64,000 nucleotides of DNA from JALZKA01 sp963715405 (GTDB taxonomy: Bacteria > Actinomycetota > Thermoleophilia > Solirubrobacterales > 70-9): NCBI GenBank assembly GCA_963715405.1, contig OY970239.1, forward strand, positions 248,001 to 312,000, written 5' to 3'. This document shows, in pieces, positions 41,075-49,319 of this stretch. Below the pieces are notes generated by a model that saw nothing but the letters and a program-made list of their open reading frames with translations, made no database searches and was not told the DNA's origin. The translations under genes were made by a program, and so were the position numbers. Numbering within the stretch: the stretch's first letter is position 1; each line of letters begins with the position of its first letter.

Positions 41075-42282
41075 CCCTCGCCGCTCGCGGCTTTCGGGCC
41101 GTGCGGCTCGAAGACGATCTTGATCGCGTCGTCGTCCTTTTTCTGAAAGGTCTCGTAAGCGCCCGGTGCCTCCGTCAAGGGCAGCTTGTGGGTGGCGAAG
41201 TCCTCGGTTCCAAGCGGGTCGTCGTCGTCCGTCACGAGAGACATGATGTCATCGATCCAGCGCTTCACGTGGGCTTGGCCCATGTTGAGGCTCACGCCTT
41301 TGTCGAAGATCTGCATCATCGGGATCGGGTCGAGCTGGCCGCCGTAGACGCCTGAGATCGAGACCGTCCCCGCCCGGCGGACCGAGTCGAAGCAGTCATA
41401 CAGCGCCGACATGCGGTCGATCGCCGCCTTCTCGATCATGGGCTGGGCGATCGCATCGGGGAGGAAGCCCGATGCCGCCTGTGCGAGCTTCCCGAAAGGT
41501 GCTCCGTGAGCTTCCATACCGACGGCTTCAAGCACGCTGTCCGCTCCGCGCCCATCAGTCATGCCCCGGATCACCTCGGAGACATCGTCGACATCGGAGG
41601 TGTCGATCGTCTCGACCTCATAGCGCCGGGCCATCTCGAGCCGCTCGGGCACGAGGTCGATGCCGATCACCCTGTGGCCGCGGTGGCGGGCGATGCGACA
41701 GGCCATCTGGCCGATCGGGCCGAGACCGAAGACCGCCAGGGTTCCCCCGTCGGGGATCTCGGCGAACTCGATGCCCTGCCACGCGGTGGGCAGAACGTCT
41801 GAGAGATAGACGAAGCGCTCGTCCGGCGGCCCGCCGGGCACACGGATGGGTCCGAACTGCGCTTGCGGGACCCGCAGGTACTCAGCTTGTCCGCCGGGTA
41901 CCTGGCCGTACATCTTCGTGTAGCCGAAGAGCGAAGCGCCCTTCTCCTGATCGCGGTTCTGCGTGGTCTCACATTGCGCGAAGTACTCGCGCTCGCACAT
42001 CCAGCAGTGCCCGCACGAGATGTTGAACGGGATCACGACGCGGTCGCCCGCCTGAATGTGCTCGACCTCCGAGCCGACCTCCTCGACGATCCCCATCGGC
42101 TCGTGCCCGAGCACGTCGCCGGCGTCGATGAACGCCCCCAGCACCGAATAGAGGTGAAGGTCCGAGCCACAGAGGCCGGTCGAGGTGACCTTGATGATCG
42201 CATCCGTCGGTTCCTCGATCTTGGGATCGGGGACATCCGTGATCTGCACGTCCTCCTTGCCCTGCCACGTGAGCGCCTTCAT
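41071..42282 (-). CDS. Zinc-dependent alcohol dehydrogenase, formaldehyde-dehydrogenase-like
   Basis: This is a medium-chain dehydrogenase/reductase of 403 residues. Catalytic-zinc motifs are TGLCGSDLHLY and GHEPMGIVEEVG. The structural zinc site has four Cys in CGHCWMCEREYFAQC. The Rossmann motif is FGLGPIGQM, and IGIDLVPERLEMA favours NAD. The extra length after the cofactor domain resembles the glutathione-independent formaldehyde dehydrogenase subgroup. The substrate is not provable from sequence. Confidence 0.88.
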   Translation of the reverse strand: MKALTWQGKEDVQITDVPDPKIEEPTDAIIKVTSTGLCGSDLHLYSVLGAFIDAGDVLGHEPMGIVEEVGSEVEHIQAGDRVVIPFNISCGHCWMCEREYFAQCETTQNRDQEKGASLFGYTKMYGQVPGGQAEYLRVPQAQFGPIRVPGGPPDERFVYLSDVLPTAWQGIEFAEIPDGGTLAVFGLGPIGQMACRIARHRGHRVIGIDLVPERLEMARRYEVETIDTSDVDDVSEVIRGMTDGRGADSVLEAVGMEAHGAPFGKLAQAASGFLPDAIAQPMIEKAAIDRMSALYDCFDSVRRAGTVSISGVYGGQLDPIPMMQIFDKGVSLNMGQAHVKRWIDDIMSLVTDDDDPLGTEDFATHKLPLTEAPGAYETFQKKDDDAIKIVFEPHGPKAASGEG

Positions 42283-42378
42283 CCTGTCTCCTCGCCTCGG
42301 GTTGCCGGAGCGCCGCGATTACCCCGGGCGGACGGACTGAAACGACCCGAGAGAACGGCGCGAGCCGCGCGCGCGGTG

Positions 42379-42774
42379 TCAGCCCTTGAGCTCGTGCGCG
42401 CCTGAGAGGGGCTCGCCGGATGGGTGGAGCAGGAAGAACTCGACCGCGACGTCCGGCGTCGAATGAATCTGGCTCATGTAGGCGATCACCTCGCGGTTCA
42501 CGGCGTCCTCCACCACCTTGGTGAAGCGCTCCTCCATCGTGCGCTGGAAGCTCCGCCGCAGATTCTCGACCTCGGCGAACTTGCCGTCCTCCAAGAGCGT
42601 CGTCTCGACCGACGTGAAGCCGCCCTTCAAAACGCAGACGATCGAGTCGTCAAAGGCGAACGTCTTCGCCTCGGTGGGCCCCTTCCCATAGTAATCCTTG
42701 TGGAGGGTGACGATGCCGCCCGAGATCTCGGCAAGACGCTCCCCCTGTCCGTTCGAGGCGTGCGGCTCGCTCAT
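42379..42774 (-). CDS. DUF2294 (Na-translocating-decarboxylase-like) domain protein
   Basis: This 131-residue protein has a single DUF2294 domain: GIVTLHKDYYGKGPTEAKTF, FTSVETTLLEDGKFAEVENL and a VIAYMSQIHSTPDVAVEFF end. The biochemical role of the family is not established; it is found singly in many bacteria. The divergent neighbour at 43076 carries two copies of the same domain, so the genes probably arose by local duplication. Confidence 0.85.
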   Translation of the reverse strand: MSEPHASNGQGERLAEISGGIVTLHKDYYGKGPTEAKTFAFDDSIVCVLKGGFTSVETTLLEDGKFAEVENLRRSFQRTMEERFTKVVEDAVNREVIAYMSQIHSTPDVAVEFFLLHPSGEPLSGAHELKG

Positions 42775-43075
42775 GCGTCCTTTCCAGCGTGGATTTCGAG
42801 CCGCGTCCGGCTAACCGTCCGTGGTCTCGCTACCGAAACGTTACTCCTCGGCGCTCTCGTCCGGGTATGCTGGTCTTATCCGAGTACGCCAACCGCGTGA
42901 TGGAAGGACTTGGCGGGATGCACTCTGAAGAGGGCGGCCCGCAGGGAAGCTCCGGCGTTGCACGAGCTAGGCGCAAACGGCTCCTCAAAACGATAAGGAC
43001 GGACGTCCTGAGAGACATCGGCACCTGTCGCCTCGCCCGGAACCAAGCCCGGGAATACCCCAGACGGGAGCCATC
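42775..43075 (+). other. Intergenic region between the two divergent DUF2294 genes
   Basis: I see no convincing gene in these 301 bases. GGGTAT at 42863-42868 resembles a SigB/SigF-type -10, but no GTTT-type -35 is at the expected distance. Short frames on both strands lack family likeness. Confidence 0.45.
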
Positions 43076-43861
43076 TTGGATCAGCCAGAAGCGACCTCGC
43101 GCGCCGAGCTAGGAGCACTCTCTTCTCGCATCTCACGCGAGATCGTTCGCCTTCACGCCAAGCTCTACGGTCGCGGGCCCACCAAGGCCAAGACCCATCT
43201 GGCCGACGATCACGCGCTCTGCATCCTCGAAGAGGTCTTCACACCTGCCGAGAAAACCCTCATCAGGGCCGGGAACACGGAGCAGGTCAAGGCGACACGC
43301 GATGCCTTTCAGGAGGCGGTTGAACCAGAGTTCAGGGCAGTGGTCGAAGCCGCCAGCGGCCGGAAGGTGAGAGCCTTCGTGAGTGTCGTCAGCACGGACA
43401 TCGATGCGGCGTTCGAGCTGTTTCTGTTCGAAAATGGAGACCTGAGCGCTTACCGCGACTTGGGGGGGAACCCTTTTCCGATGGCGCCGGTTGAGGAACA
43501 AGGAGCCGAAGAGCAGATCGCGCGCGAGGTGCTTGCGGTCCATCAAGAGTCGTATGGGGTCGGCGCCAAGGCCACCCATGTCCACATCTTGGGCGACTTC
43601 GTCCTCGTGGCGCTGGATGTCGAGCTGACGTCGGCCGAGCAGACTCTGCTCGATTCAGGGAAAGCTGAGGCCGTAACGGGAATCCGCGAGTCGTATCAGG
43701 AGGTCATCGGCCCCACGTTCTCGGCCATCGTCGAGCGCGCGACCGGCAGACGGGTCACTTCGTTCGTGAGTCAGATGTGCATCGATCCGCTCTACGCGCT
43801 CGAGATCTTCCGGCTGGCTCCTGCCGGCGGCCCGGTGCCGCACGAACCTCAGCCGGAGTAG
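43076..43861 (+). CDS. Tandem DUF2294 domain protein
   Basis: This 261-residue protein starts at TTG 43076 with GGGAG a few bases upstream. Domain 1 (residues ~12-125) has EIVRLHAKLYGRGPTKAKTH and VRAFVSVVSTDIDAAFELF. Domain 2 (~140-250) has EVLAVHQESYGVGAKATHVH and VTSFVSQMCIDPLYALEIF. Internal similarity shows a duplicated DUF2294. Domain 2 lacks the G-P-T-x-A-K form and reads GVGAKATH instead, so it has diverged. The 3' end overlaps the convergent acyl-CoA synthetase by 13 bases. Confidence 0.85.
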   Translation: MDQPEATSRAELGALSSRISREIVRLHAKLYGRGPTKAKTHLADDHALCILEEVFTPAEKTLIRAGNTEQVKATRDAFQEAVEPEFRAVVEAASGRKVRAFVSVVSTDIDAAFELFLFENGDLSAYRDLGGNPFPMAPVEEQGAEEQIAREVLAVHQESYGVGAKATHVHILGDFVLVALDVELTSAEQTLLDSGKAEAVTGIRESYQEVIGPTFSAIVERATGRRVTSFVSQMCIDPLYALEIFRLAPAGGPVPHEPQPE

Positions 43862-45651
43862 AGCGACTCGATCTCGCCTTCGTACTTCTCGGCGACGACG
43901 TTTCGCTTGATCTTCATCGTCGGCGTCAGCTCGCCGCCTTCCTGCGAGAGGTCGCGGGGAAGGATCGAGAACTTCTTCACCTGCTCGACCCGCGCGAACT
44001 TCTGGTTGATCTGGTCGAGATGGGCCTGGATCGAGGCGCGCACCTCGTCGTTCTCATGAAGCGTGGCCGCGTCGAGGCCCTTCTCGGAAGCGAGCTTCTG
44101 CGCCTCCTCGGGGTCGAGCGTCACGACACAGACGAGGTAGGGGCGTCGGTCGCCGACCACCACGCACTGCGAGACCAGCGGGTGCTGCTTGATCTCGGCC
44201 TCGAGGTTCGCGGGCGTGATGTTCTTGCCTCCCGCGGTGATGATGATGTCCTTCTTGCGGCCGGTAATCGAGAGATAGCCGTCTGAGTCGACCTCGCCGA
44301 GATCACCCGTGTGGAGCCAGCCGTCGACGAGCGTTTCGGCGGTGGCTTCCTCGTTCTTGTAATAGCCCTGAAAGATGTTGGGCCCCTTGACGAGGATCTC
44401 GCCGTCGTCGGCGATCCTCACCTCGACCCCCGGGAGCGGCTTCCCGATCGTGCCGAACTTGAAGTCGTCGGGCGTCGCGATGGTTGCTGCGGTCGACGTC
44501 TCGGTCATGCCCCAGCCTTCGAGGACGAGGACCCCAGCGGCGTCGAAGAAACGCAGGATGTCGGGGTTGATCGGCGCCGCTCCGGTGACGGCGACGCGCA
44601 GGTTGCCACCGAAGAGGTTGCGGATCTTATGGAGCACCAGACGGTCGGCCAGCCTGTACTGCGCGCTAAGAAGCGGGTTCGCACCGCCTGAGCGCTCAGC
44701 CTCGCGGTAGCGCTTGCCGACCCCGATCGACCAGTCGAAGAGCTTTTTCTTGGCGCCGCCCTCCTTCTCGATCGCGGCGGTCGCGGTGGTGTAGATCTTC
44801 TCGAAGATCCGGGGGACCGACGGGAAGTAGGTCGGCTTGACCTCGGCGAGGTTGGGCACGATCCGCAAGGGATCGCGTTCCCAGTAGGCGATCGAGGAGC
44901 CCAGCTCGAAGTTGCCGAACTGGATCAGGAGTGCGAACGAATGGGCGAGCGGCAGGAAGAGATAGGTGAGCTCCTCGTCGTCGCCGAGAACGTTCTTCTC
45001 CACCACCATGTCGAGCATCGCGCGGTAGTTTCCGTGGGAGATCACGCAGCCCTTTGGCGGCCCGGTCGTGCCGGAGGTGTAGATGAACGTGCAGATGTCC
45101 TCGGGTGCCACCGACTCGTAGCGCTCCTGCCAGTCGGCCTCCGAAAGCTCAGTGCCGCGTTCGATCAACTCGTCCATGGAGATCGCCCCGCCGCCCTTGC
45201 CGGTCATCCGGATCACGTGCTCGAGCTGGGGACAGCGGTCGCGTACGGCCCTGACCTTTTCGAGCTGCTCCTCGTCCTCGACGATCACGGCGCGAGCGTC
45301 CGAGTTCTCGAGCACGTACTCACACTCTTCCGGCGAGTTCGTCTGATAGATCGGAACGACGGTGGCGCCTGCGGTGAGCGCGGCGAAGTCGAAGTACGTC
45401 CATTCGGGCCGTGTGTTCCCGAGGATCGAGACCTTGTCGCCCTTCTCGATCCCGAGCGCGATCAGCCCGAGCGCGAGCTGCTGGACGATCTCGCCGACCT
45501 CGTCGTAGCTCTTGGTGGCCCAGCGCCCGGAGTCGTCCTTGAACATGACGGCGCGCTTTGAGCCGTACTTGGCGACCGCTTTGGGAAGGAGGTCGGCGAT
45601 CGTCTTCGAGCCGACGCCGGTGGAGGCAGGGGTGACCGTGGCTGATTCCAT
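43849..45651 (-). CDS. Long-chain acyl-CoA synthetase (AMP-forming)
   Basis: This is an ANL-superfamily ligase that activates fatty acids to acyl-CoA. It has 600 residues. Motifs in order are the P-loop-like TFIYTSGTTGPPKGCVISHG, VTGAAPINPDILRFF, EGWGMTETSTAA, WLHTGDLGEVDSDGYLSITG (with the conserved Asp) and GRKKDIIITAGGKNITP. The catalytic lysine lies in the last ~20 residues (TPTMKIKRN). The architecture matches FadD15-type enzymes. A 60-codon gene precedes it on the same strand by 56 bases. Confidence 0.95.
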   Translation of the reverse strand: MESATVTPASTGVGSKTIADLLPKAVAKYGSKRAVMFKDDSGRWATKSYDEVGEIVQQLALGLIALGIEKGDKVSILGNTRPEWTYFDFAALTAGATVVPIYQTNSPEECEYVLENSDARAVIVEDEEQLEKVRAVRDRCPQLEHVIRMTGKGGGAISMDELIERGTELSEADWQERYESVAPEDICTFIYTSGTTGPPKGCVISHGNYRAMLDMVVEKNVLGDDEELTYLFLPLAHSFALLIQFGNFELGSSIAYWERDPLRIVPNLAEVKPTYFPSVPRIFEKIYTTATAAIEKEGGAKKKLFDWSIGVGKRYREAERSGGANPLLSAQYRLADRLVLHKIRNLFGGNLRVAVTGAAPINPDILRFFDAAGVLVLEGWGMTETSTAATIATPDDFKFGTIGKPLPGVEVRIADDGEILVKGPNIFQGYYKNEEATAETLVDGWLHTGDLGEVDSDGYLSITGRKKDIIITAGGKNITPANLEAEIKQHPLVSQCVVVGDRRPYLVCVVTLDPEEAQKLASEKGLDAATLHENDEVRASIQAHLDQINQKFARVEQVKKFSILPRDLSQEGGELTPTMKIKRNVVAEKYEGEIESLYSG

Positions 45652-45707
45652 GGCCGAGACGATATAGCGCCCCGATCAGCGCGTGCGCACTTAGTGGTGC
45701 GTTGTTG

Positions 45708-45890
45708 CTAGGCGGCTGCCTTGGCGCGCTTCGGGTCTTGGCCCAATGCCTCGAGCGAAGCGACGAAGAGGGACTTGTCGATGCGACCGTTGAAAATCGG
45801 AACGCCCATCTCCATGCACTTGGAGATCACTTCCCGCCGCTTCATGTTGACTTCGTCGGCGAGCTCCGTGGGCGTCAGGTGATTGGCCAT
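45708..45890 (-). CDS. Small IF2-N-like helical protein
   Basis: The start ATG at 45890 has a strong GGAGAAGG site 5 bases upstream. The 60-residue product begins MANHLTPTELADEVNMKRRE, continues VISKCMEMGVPIFNGRID and ends SLEALGQDPKRAKAAA. The LADE-x5-REVISKCMEMG pattern resembles the N-terminal helical module of initiation factor IF2, and of wHTH-like proteins, as a free-standing domain. The function is unknown; nucleic-acid binding is an inference. Confidence 0.8.
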   Translation of the reverse strand: MANHLTPTELADEVNMKRREVISKCMEMGVPIFNGRIDKSLFVASLEALGQDPKRAKAAA

Positions 45891-45978
45891 GCACCTTCTC
45901 CTTGTCGTTTGTGGCTGTGGTAGCCAGCTTCGGTGGGCGTCTCCCTGGCTCGAAGTTTCCCTGTTTGTCCGGACGGTG

Positions 45979-46740
45979 TCAAATCGGATTTGGGACGTCG
46001 ATGAACGCGTGCACGACCCCGAACGTCTCGGCCACAAGCTCTCCGAGGCGGCGAATGCCAAAGGTCTCCGTTGCGTAGTGGCCCGCGGCGATGAAGTGCA
46101 GGCGGCCCTCGCCGGCGTCAGCCATAGCGTGCTCCGCCGGCTCGCCGGTGATGAGCGCGTCGAGGCCGAGGGCTACCGCCTCCGAGATCGCCGACGACCC
46201 TGCGCCGGAGACGATCCCGACCGATCGAACGACGGCTGGGCCGCTGCCCAGAACGAGCGGATCCGCAGATATGTGGGCCTGGACTCGCGCCACCAACTCT
46301 TCCAAGGCGATGCCGCTCTCATCTCGGCCCACGATCCCGATGTGGGCGCCCTTGGCTTCGCCGAAGGATTCGGGTGACTGGTTGAAGCCGAGCGCATCGC
46401 ACAACAGAGCGTTGTTGCCGATCTCGCGATGAGCGTCGAGCGGCAGGTGATAGCCGGCCACGCTGAGGCCGGCGCCGAGCGCCACGCGCAGCCGGTCCGC
46501 CATCGGCTCCGACAACGCCCGAGGGTGGAACTCCCAGAAGAGTCCGTGGTGGGCGATGAGGAGTTGCGCTTCGGCCGCTACCGCGCGCTCGATCGACTCA
46601 AGGTGGGCAGACACGCAGGTCGCGATCTTCCTCACGTCGGTGTGACCCGGCACCTGCAGGCCATTCGGCCCGTAGTCGGCAAAAGAGGAGGCGTCCAGCA
46701 TCTCGTCACAGAACCCGATGATCTCGTCGCGGCCGGCCAC
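45979..46740 (-). CDS. Nif3-like dinuclear metal centre protein (DUF34)
   Basis: This is a Nif3/YbgI family protein, sometimes annotated as GTP cyclohydrolase I type 2; the true role is unsettled. The metal-binding signature LIAHHGLFWEFHP is present, with YHLPLDAHREIGNNALLCDA and the end HYATETFGIRRLGELVAETF. The start is uncertain. GTG at 46740 (253 residues, VAGRDEIIGFCDEMLDASSF) best matches the family and has GGAGGG upstream. ATG at 46776 would overlap the divergent gene by 2 bases. Confidence 0.9.
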   Translation of the reverse strand: MAGRDEIIGFCDEMLDASSFADYGPNGLQVPGHTDVRKIATCVSAHLESIERAVAAEAQLLIAHHGLFWEFHPRALSEPMADRLRVALGAGLSVAGYHLPLDAHREIGNNALLCDALGFNQSPESFGEAKGAHIGIVGRDESGIALEELVARVQAHISADPLVLGSGPAVVRSVGIVSGAGSSAISEAVALGLDALITGEPAEHAMADAGEGRLHFIAAGHYATETFGIRRLGELVAETFGVVHAFIDVPNPI

Positions 46741-46774
46741 TGCTTTAAGTATCCCTCCCATAGATTTGTCGCTC

Positions 46775-47011
46775 ATGGCAGAGCCCTCGGACTTTCTCAC
46801 GTCGCTCATGGACTCGGAGCTTTATTCCATCGGCGCGTTCTTTTGCGACGAGCATCCCGAGCTGGTCGAAGAGGTCGTGCGCGTCTCGGGCGAGATCGAG
46901 GCCCGGGGCCTCTCAACCTATGCGGAGGCGAGTGGCAGGCCCATCGAAGAGGCCTTCGAGACGCTTCTCACCGGCCTCGCGGTGCGCTACTTCAAGGCCG
47001 TAGCCGGATGA
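46775..47011 (+). CDS. Small acidic protein of unknown function
   Basis: The 78-residue product begins MAEPSDFLTSLMDSELYSIG and is mostly helical and acidic. It has no signal peptide and one Cys (FFCDEHPEL). I do not recognise it. It is divergent from the Nif3-like gene and only 4 bases before the DsbA-like gene, so it is probably co-transcribed with that gene. Confidence 0.65.
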   Translation: MAEPSDFLTSLMDSELYSIGAFFCDEHPELVEEVVRVSGEIEARGLSTYAEASGRPIEEAFETLLTGLAVRYFKAVAG

Positions 47012-47015
47012 GGGG

Positions 47016-47732
47016 ATGAGCGTTTGGGTCCCTCGGGTCCTGATCGGCGTGGTCGTTCTCGCCGTCGCGGGCTCGATCTATTCGATCTCGGTCGGCGAGG
47101 GCGGCCCGAACACAGTCGAGTTCGAAGAGCGAGCCGAGGTCCAGCGGCTGATTGCCGGCATCCGCCAGGATGGCGCTCGGCTCGGCGATCCCGAGGCGCC
47201 CGTGGAGATCGAGCTCTTCACGGACGTGCGCTCGGTTCCCGGGGCGGCGTTCCAAGCTGACGTAGTTGGTCCGATCATCGACGAGTACGTCCGCGACGGC
47301 CGCGCTCAGATCTCGCTACGGCACTTTTCGTTCGGCCGCGCGGGAGTGACGGAGGCTGCGATTGCAGCGACGGTCGCCGGCGAGCAGGGCCACCAGTGGC
47401 AATACGCGGAAATCGTTTTCAGGAACCTCGAGAACGCCGGACCGCAGGGGATCGACGCGACGTTTCTAAAGGGCGCCGCAGAGGTGACCCCTGGCCTCGA
47501 GATCGACGAGTGGGACGAAGAGTTCGCCGCTGAGCTCGAGGCGCAGTCCGAAGACCCCGGCTACGAGAGCGCGATTGACCTCGACGGCGAGCTCGCGAAC
47601 GAGCTGAAGCTGCCGGCCGCACCCGCCGTTGTGATCACGGGAATCGGCGGCGTGGAGGAGCTTTCGAATGCCCCCACGCTTGACGACGTGCGGGCGGCCA
47701 TTGAGCGAGTCGAGGTTTCTTCGGAGCCTTAG
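47016..47732 (+). CDS. Membrane-anchored DsbA-like thioredoxin-fold protein lacking CxxC
   Basis: The protein has 238 residues. An N-terminal hydrophobic anchor (VLIGVVVLAVAGSIYSISV) precedes a DsbA/FrnE-like fold: LGDPEAPVEIELFTDVRSVP, ISLRHFSFGRAG, and a LPAAPAVVITG segment that contains the cis-Pro position. The active-site cysteines are missing: where DsbA has CPxC after FTD, this protein reads VRSVPGAAF, and no Cys occurs in the chain. It is probably not an oxidoreductase and may be a chaperone or scaffold (inference). It ends at a strong convergent terminator hairpin. Confidence 0.8.
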   Translation: MSVWVPRVLIGVVVLAVAGSIYSISVGEGGPNTVEFEERAEVQRLIAGIRQDGARLGDPEAPVEIELFTDVRSVPGAAFQADVVGPIIDEYVRDGRAQISLRHFSFGRAGVTEAAIAATVAGEQGHQWQYAEIVFRNLENAGPQGIDATFLKGAAEVTPGLEIDEWDEEFAAELEAQSEDPGYESAIDLDGELANELKLPAAPAVVITGIGGVEELSNAPTLDDVRAAIERVEVSSEP

Positions 47733-47734
47733 TT

Positions 47735-47801
47735 GGCGCCGCGAGGACCCCCTTCACCCACGACTAGAAACGTCTTACGGTGAAGGAGTCCTCGCCCCGC
47801 C
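47735..47801. terminator. Bidirectional terminator hairpin between convergent genes
   Basis: CGAGGAC (47742-47748) pairs with GTCCTCG (47788-47794), and CCTTCACC (47751-47758) with GGTGAAGG (47779-47786). An outer GGCG/CGCC pair (47735-47738/47798-47801) extends the stem. It lies exactly between the stops of two convergent genes. Confidence 0.65.
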
Positions 47802-47815
47802 AATCGCGAGACCTA

Positions 47816-48535
47816 CTAGTCCTCGCCCTCGATCAAGGGCTTGAGGAGGCGGGCCAGGAGGAGAAGCATGAGGAGGCCTATCACGGCGAGCCAGATCCTC
47901 GGGTCGGTCAGCGAGAGCTCGTCCAGGCGGGTACCCAGATAGACGGAGAGGGCGGTGATCGGCAGGTAGCCGACGGCCGTCGTCCAGGCGAACCGCACGC
48001 GCGGTGCCGCAGCCGCGCCGGCAACGTAGGAGAAGAGGCTGAACGGCACGATCGGCACGAGCCGCGCGGCGAGAAGAAGGGTCACCCCGCCCTCGTCAAC
48101 GGCGCGCTCCAGGCGCTCGAGCCGCTCGCGCTTCAGGTAGCGCTCCAACACGGGCCGAGCGGCCCGGCGACCAATCTCGTACGCGAGCATCCCCTGTGCT
48201 GTCCAGCAGACGATGAGGATCCCCATGGCAGGCCAGAACCCATAGACGAACCCCGCCGCGGCGTCGAGGATCTCGGCCGGGTACCAGACGAAGGTATGTA
48301 GCGCTGCCAGCGCGGCCACCAGCGCGACGCCCCCTGCCCCCAAGGCGCGAAGGTTCTTTCGAAGCGAAGCCGTTTCGCCGGAGACGACGTCCAGTGCGGG
48401 CTCTCGAAGGGGTTCGATCGCGGCAAACGCCACAAGCGTTGCGGTGCCGAGCCCGATGCTGATCGCGATAGCCCGCCTCGGAGATCCGCCTGTCTTGGCC
48501 TGCCCGGCCTCCTCGAGTCCGGGCTCGGCGTCCAC
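47816..48535 (-). CDS. VTT-domain (TVP38/TMEM64, DedA-like) membrane protein
   Basis: This integral membrane protein has 239 residues from GTG at 48535. The core signature lies around PAEILDAAAGFVYGFWPAMG and LLAARLVPIVPFSLFSYVAG, typical of SNARE-associated/VTT proteins. Family members have been linked to lipid scrambling and membrane homeostasis. About six hydrophobic segments are visible. The final helix LAVIGLLMLLLLARLLKPLI precedes a short acidic end. Confidence 0.9.
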   Translation of the reverse strand: MDAEPGLEEAGQAKTGGSPRRAIAISIGLGTATLVAFAAIEPLREPALDVVSGETASLRKNLRALGAGGVALVAALAALHTFVWYPAEILDAAAGFVYGFWPAMGILIVCWTAQGMLAYEIGRRAARPVLERYLKRERLERLERAVDEGGVTLLLAARLVPIVPFSLFSYVAGAAAAPRVRFAWTTAVGYLPITALSVYLGTRLDELSLTDPRIWLAVIGLLMLLLLARLLKPLIEGED

Positions 48536-48567
48536 CTAGATGAGTATGGCGAGGCTCAAGCGGACAA

Positions 48568-48641
48568 TCGGGGCGCCCGGATTTGAACCGGGGACCTCAC
48601 CGACCCGAACGGTGCGCGCTACCAGGCTGCGCCACGCCCCG
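48568..48641 (-). tRNA. tRNA-Pro (anticodon CGG)
   Basis: Read on the minus strand, the 74-base sequence folds as a cloverleaf. The acceptor is CGGGGCG/CGCCCCG with discriminator A. The D arm is GCGC-AGCCTGGTA-GCGC, the anticodon stem is CACCG/CGGTG with loop TTCGGGT, and the T arm contains GGTTCAAATCC. The loop gives anticodon CGG. CCA is not encoded. Confidence 0.95.
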
Positions 48642-48736
48642 AGAGGAGCGCAAGCGTACCGGTCCCAAGCGCCCATCTTCCGAGGTCAGCTCGGCGAATC
48701 GGAATACTCCGGGGCGATACCGGGCATGCGGGACGT

Positions 48737-49198
48737 ATGACGGCAGGCAGGTCACGCCTGGAGATCTCGATGGCGGCTGAGGCGGCATCCGTGCGGCTGG
48801 TCCGGACGGAGATCATGCGCTGGTTTCACGAGCTTCGGCATGCGGACGACGGCCTCGCCGCGTCGATCGCCGTCGCTGTGTCCGAGGCCGTCGGAAACGT
48901 GGTCCGCCACGCCTACCCCGGTCGTGGGAACGGCCGGGTCGAGGTGGAGGCCGAGCTCGAGGAGAACACGATCGTCGTGAGCGTGAGCGACGGAGGAACG
49001 GGCATGACCGCGGCGTCGGGACGGCCGCACAATGGAATGGGCCTGCCGGTTATCGGGCGCCTCGCCGATGGGGTCACCGTCGTCTCCGACGAGGGCGGCA
49101 CTCGGCTTTCGATGCGGTTCGAGCTCTCTGAGAGCAGGCCGCGCCGACGGCTGTTCGAGCCTCTCAGCGACCGGTCGCCCGCTGCCGTAGCTCACTAG
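48737..49198 (+). CDS. RsbW/SpoIIAB-like ATP-binding anti-sigma regulator
   Basis: This is a GHKL ATPase of the anti-sigma family, 153 residues. The N box is AVSEAVGNVVRHAY (Glu and Asn), G1 is VSDGGTGM and G2 is HNGMGLPVIGRLADGVTV. Such proteins bind and inhibit SigB/SigF-type factors or phosphorylate antagonists. A SpoIIE phosphatase and a SigB/F-type sigma factor follow within 3.5 kb on the same strand, so a partner-switching role is likely. No STAS antagonist gene is adjacent. The start may be the internal ATG at 48770. Confidence 0.85.
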   Translation: MTAGRSRLEISMAAEAASVRLVRTEIMRWFHELRHADDGLAASIAVAVSEAVGNVVRHAYPGRGNGRVEVEAELEENTIVVSVSDGGTGMTAASGRPHNGMGLPVIGRLADGVTVVSDEGGTRLSMRFELSESRPRRRLFEPLSDRSPAAVAH

Positions 49199-49279
49199 AT
49201 GACTGATTCCCACGGGCTCATGCCTGCGACGCTATCCCAGGCGGCGTCGCAGGTGCGATGTCGTGGAATCAGTCATCTA
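49196..49279 (+). repeat. Nested inverted repeat beginning at the anti-sigma gene stop codon
   Basis: Outer arms TAGATGACTGATTCC (49196-49210) and GGAATCAGTCATCTA (49265-49279) are perfect over 15 bp. Inner arms CCTGCGACGC (49223-49232) and GCGTCGCAGG (49244-49253) are perfect over 10 bp. The first three bases are the stop codon of the upstream gene. It could be a terminator, but there is no T-run. It looks more like a palindromic mobile repeat (MITE/REPIN type). Confidence 0.85.
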
Positions 49280-49319
49280 ACCGGCTTACACACCGTCCGG
49301 GCTCCCTAGTCTGTGAGGG

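Noticed and set aside
42789..43112. 107-codon plus-strand frame overlapping the tandem DUF2294 start
   Set aside because: Arg/Pro/Ser-rich composition, overlaps a well-supported gene, and has no family likeness.
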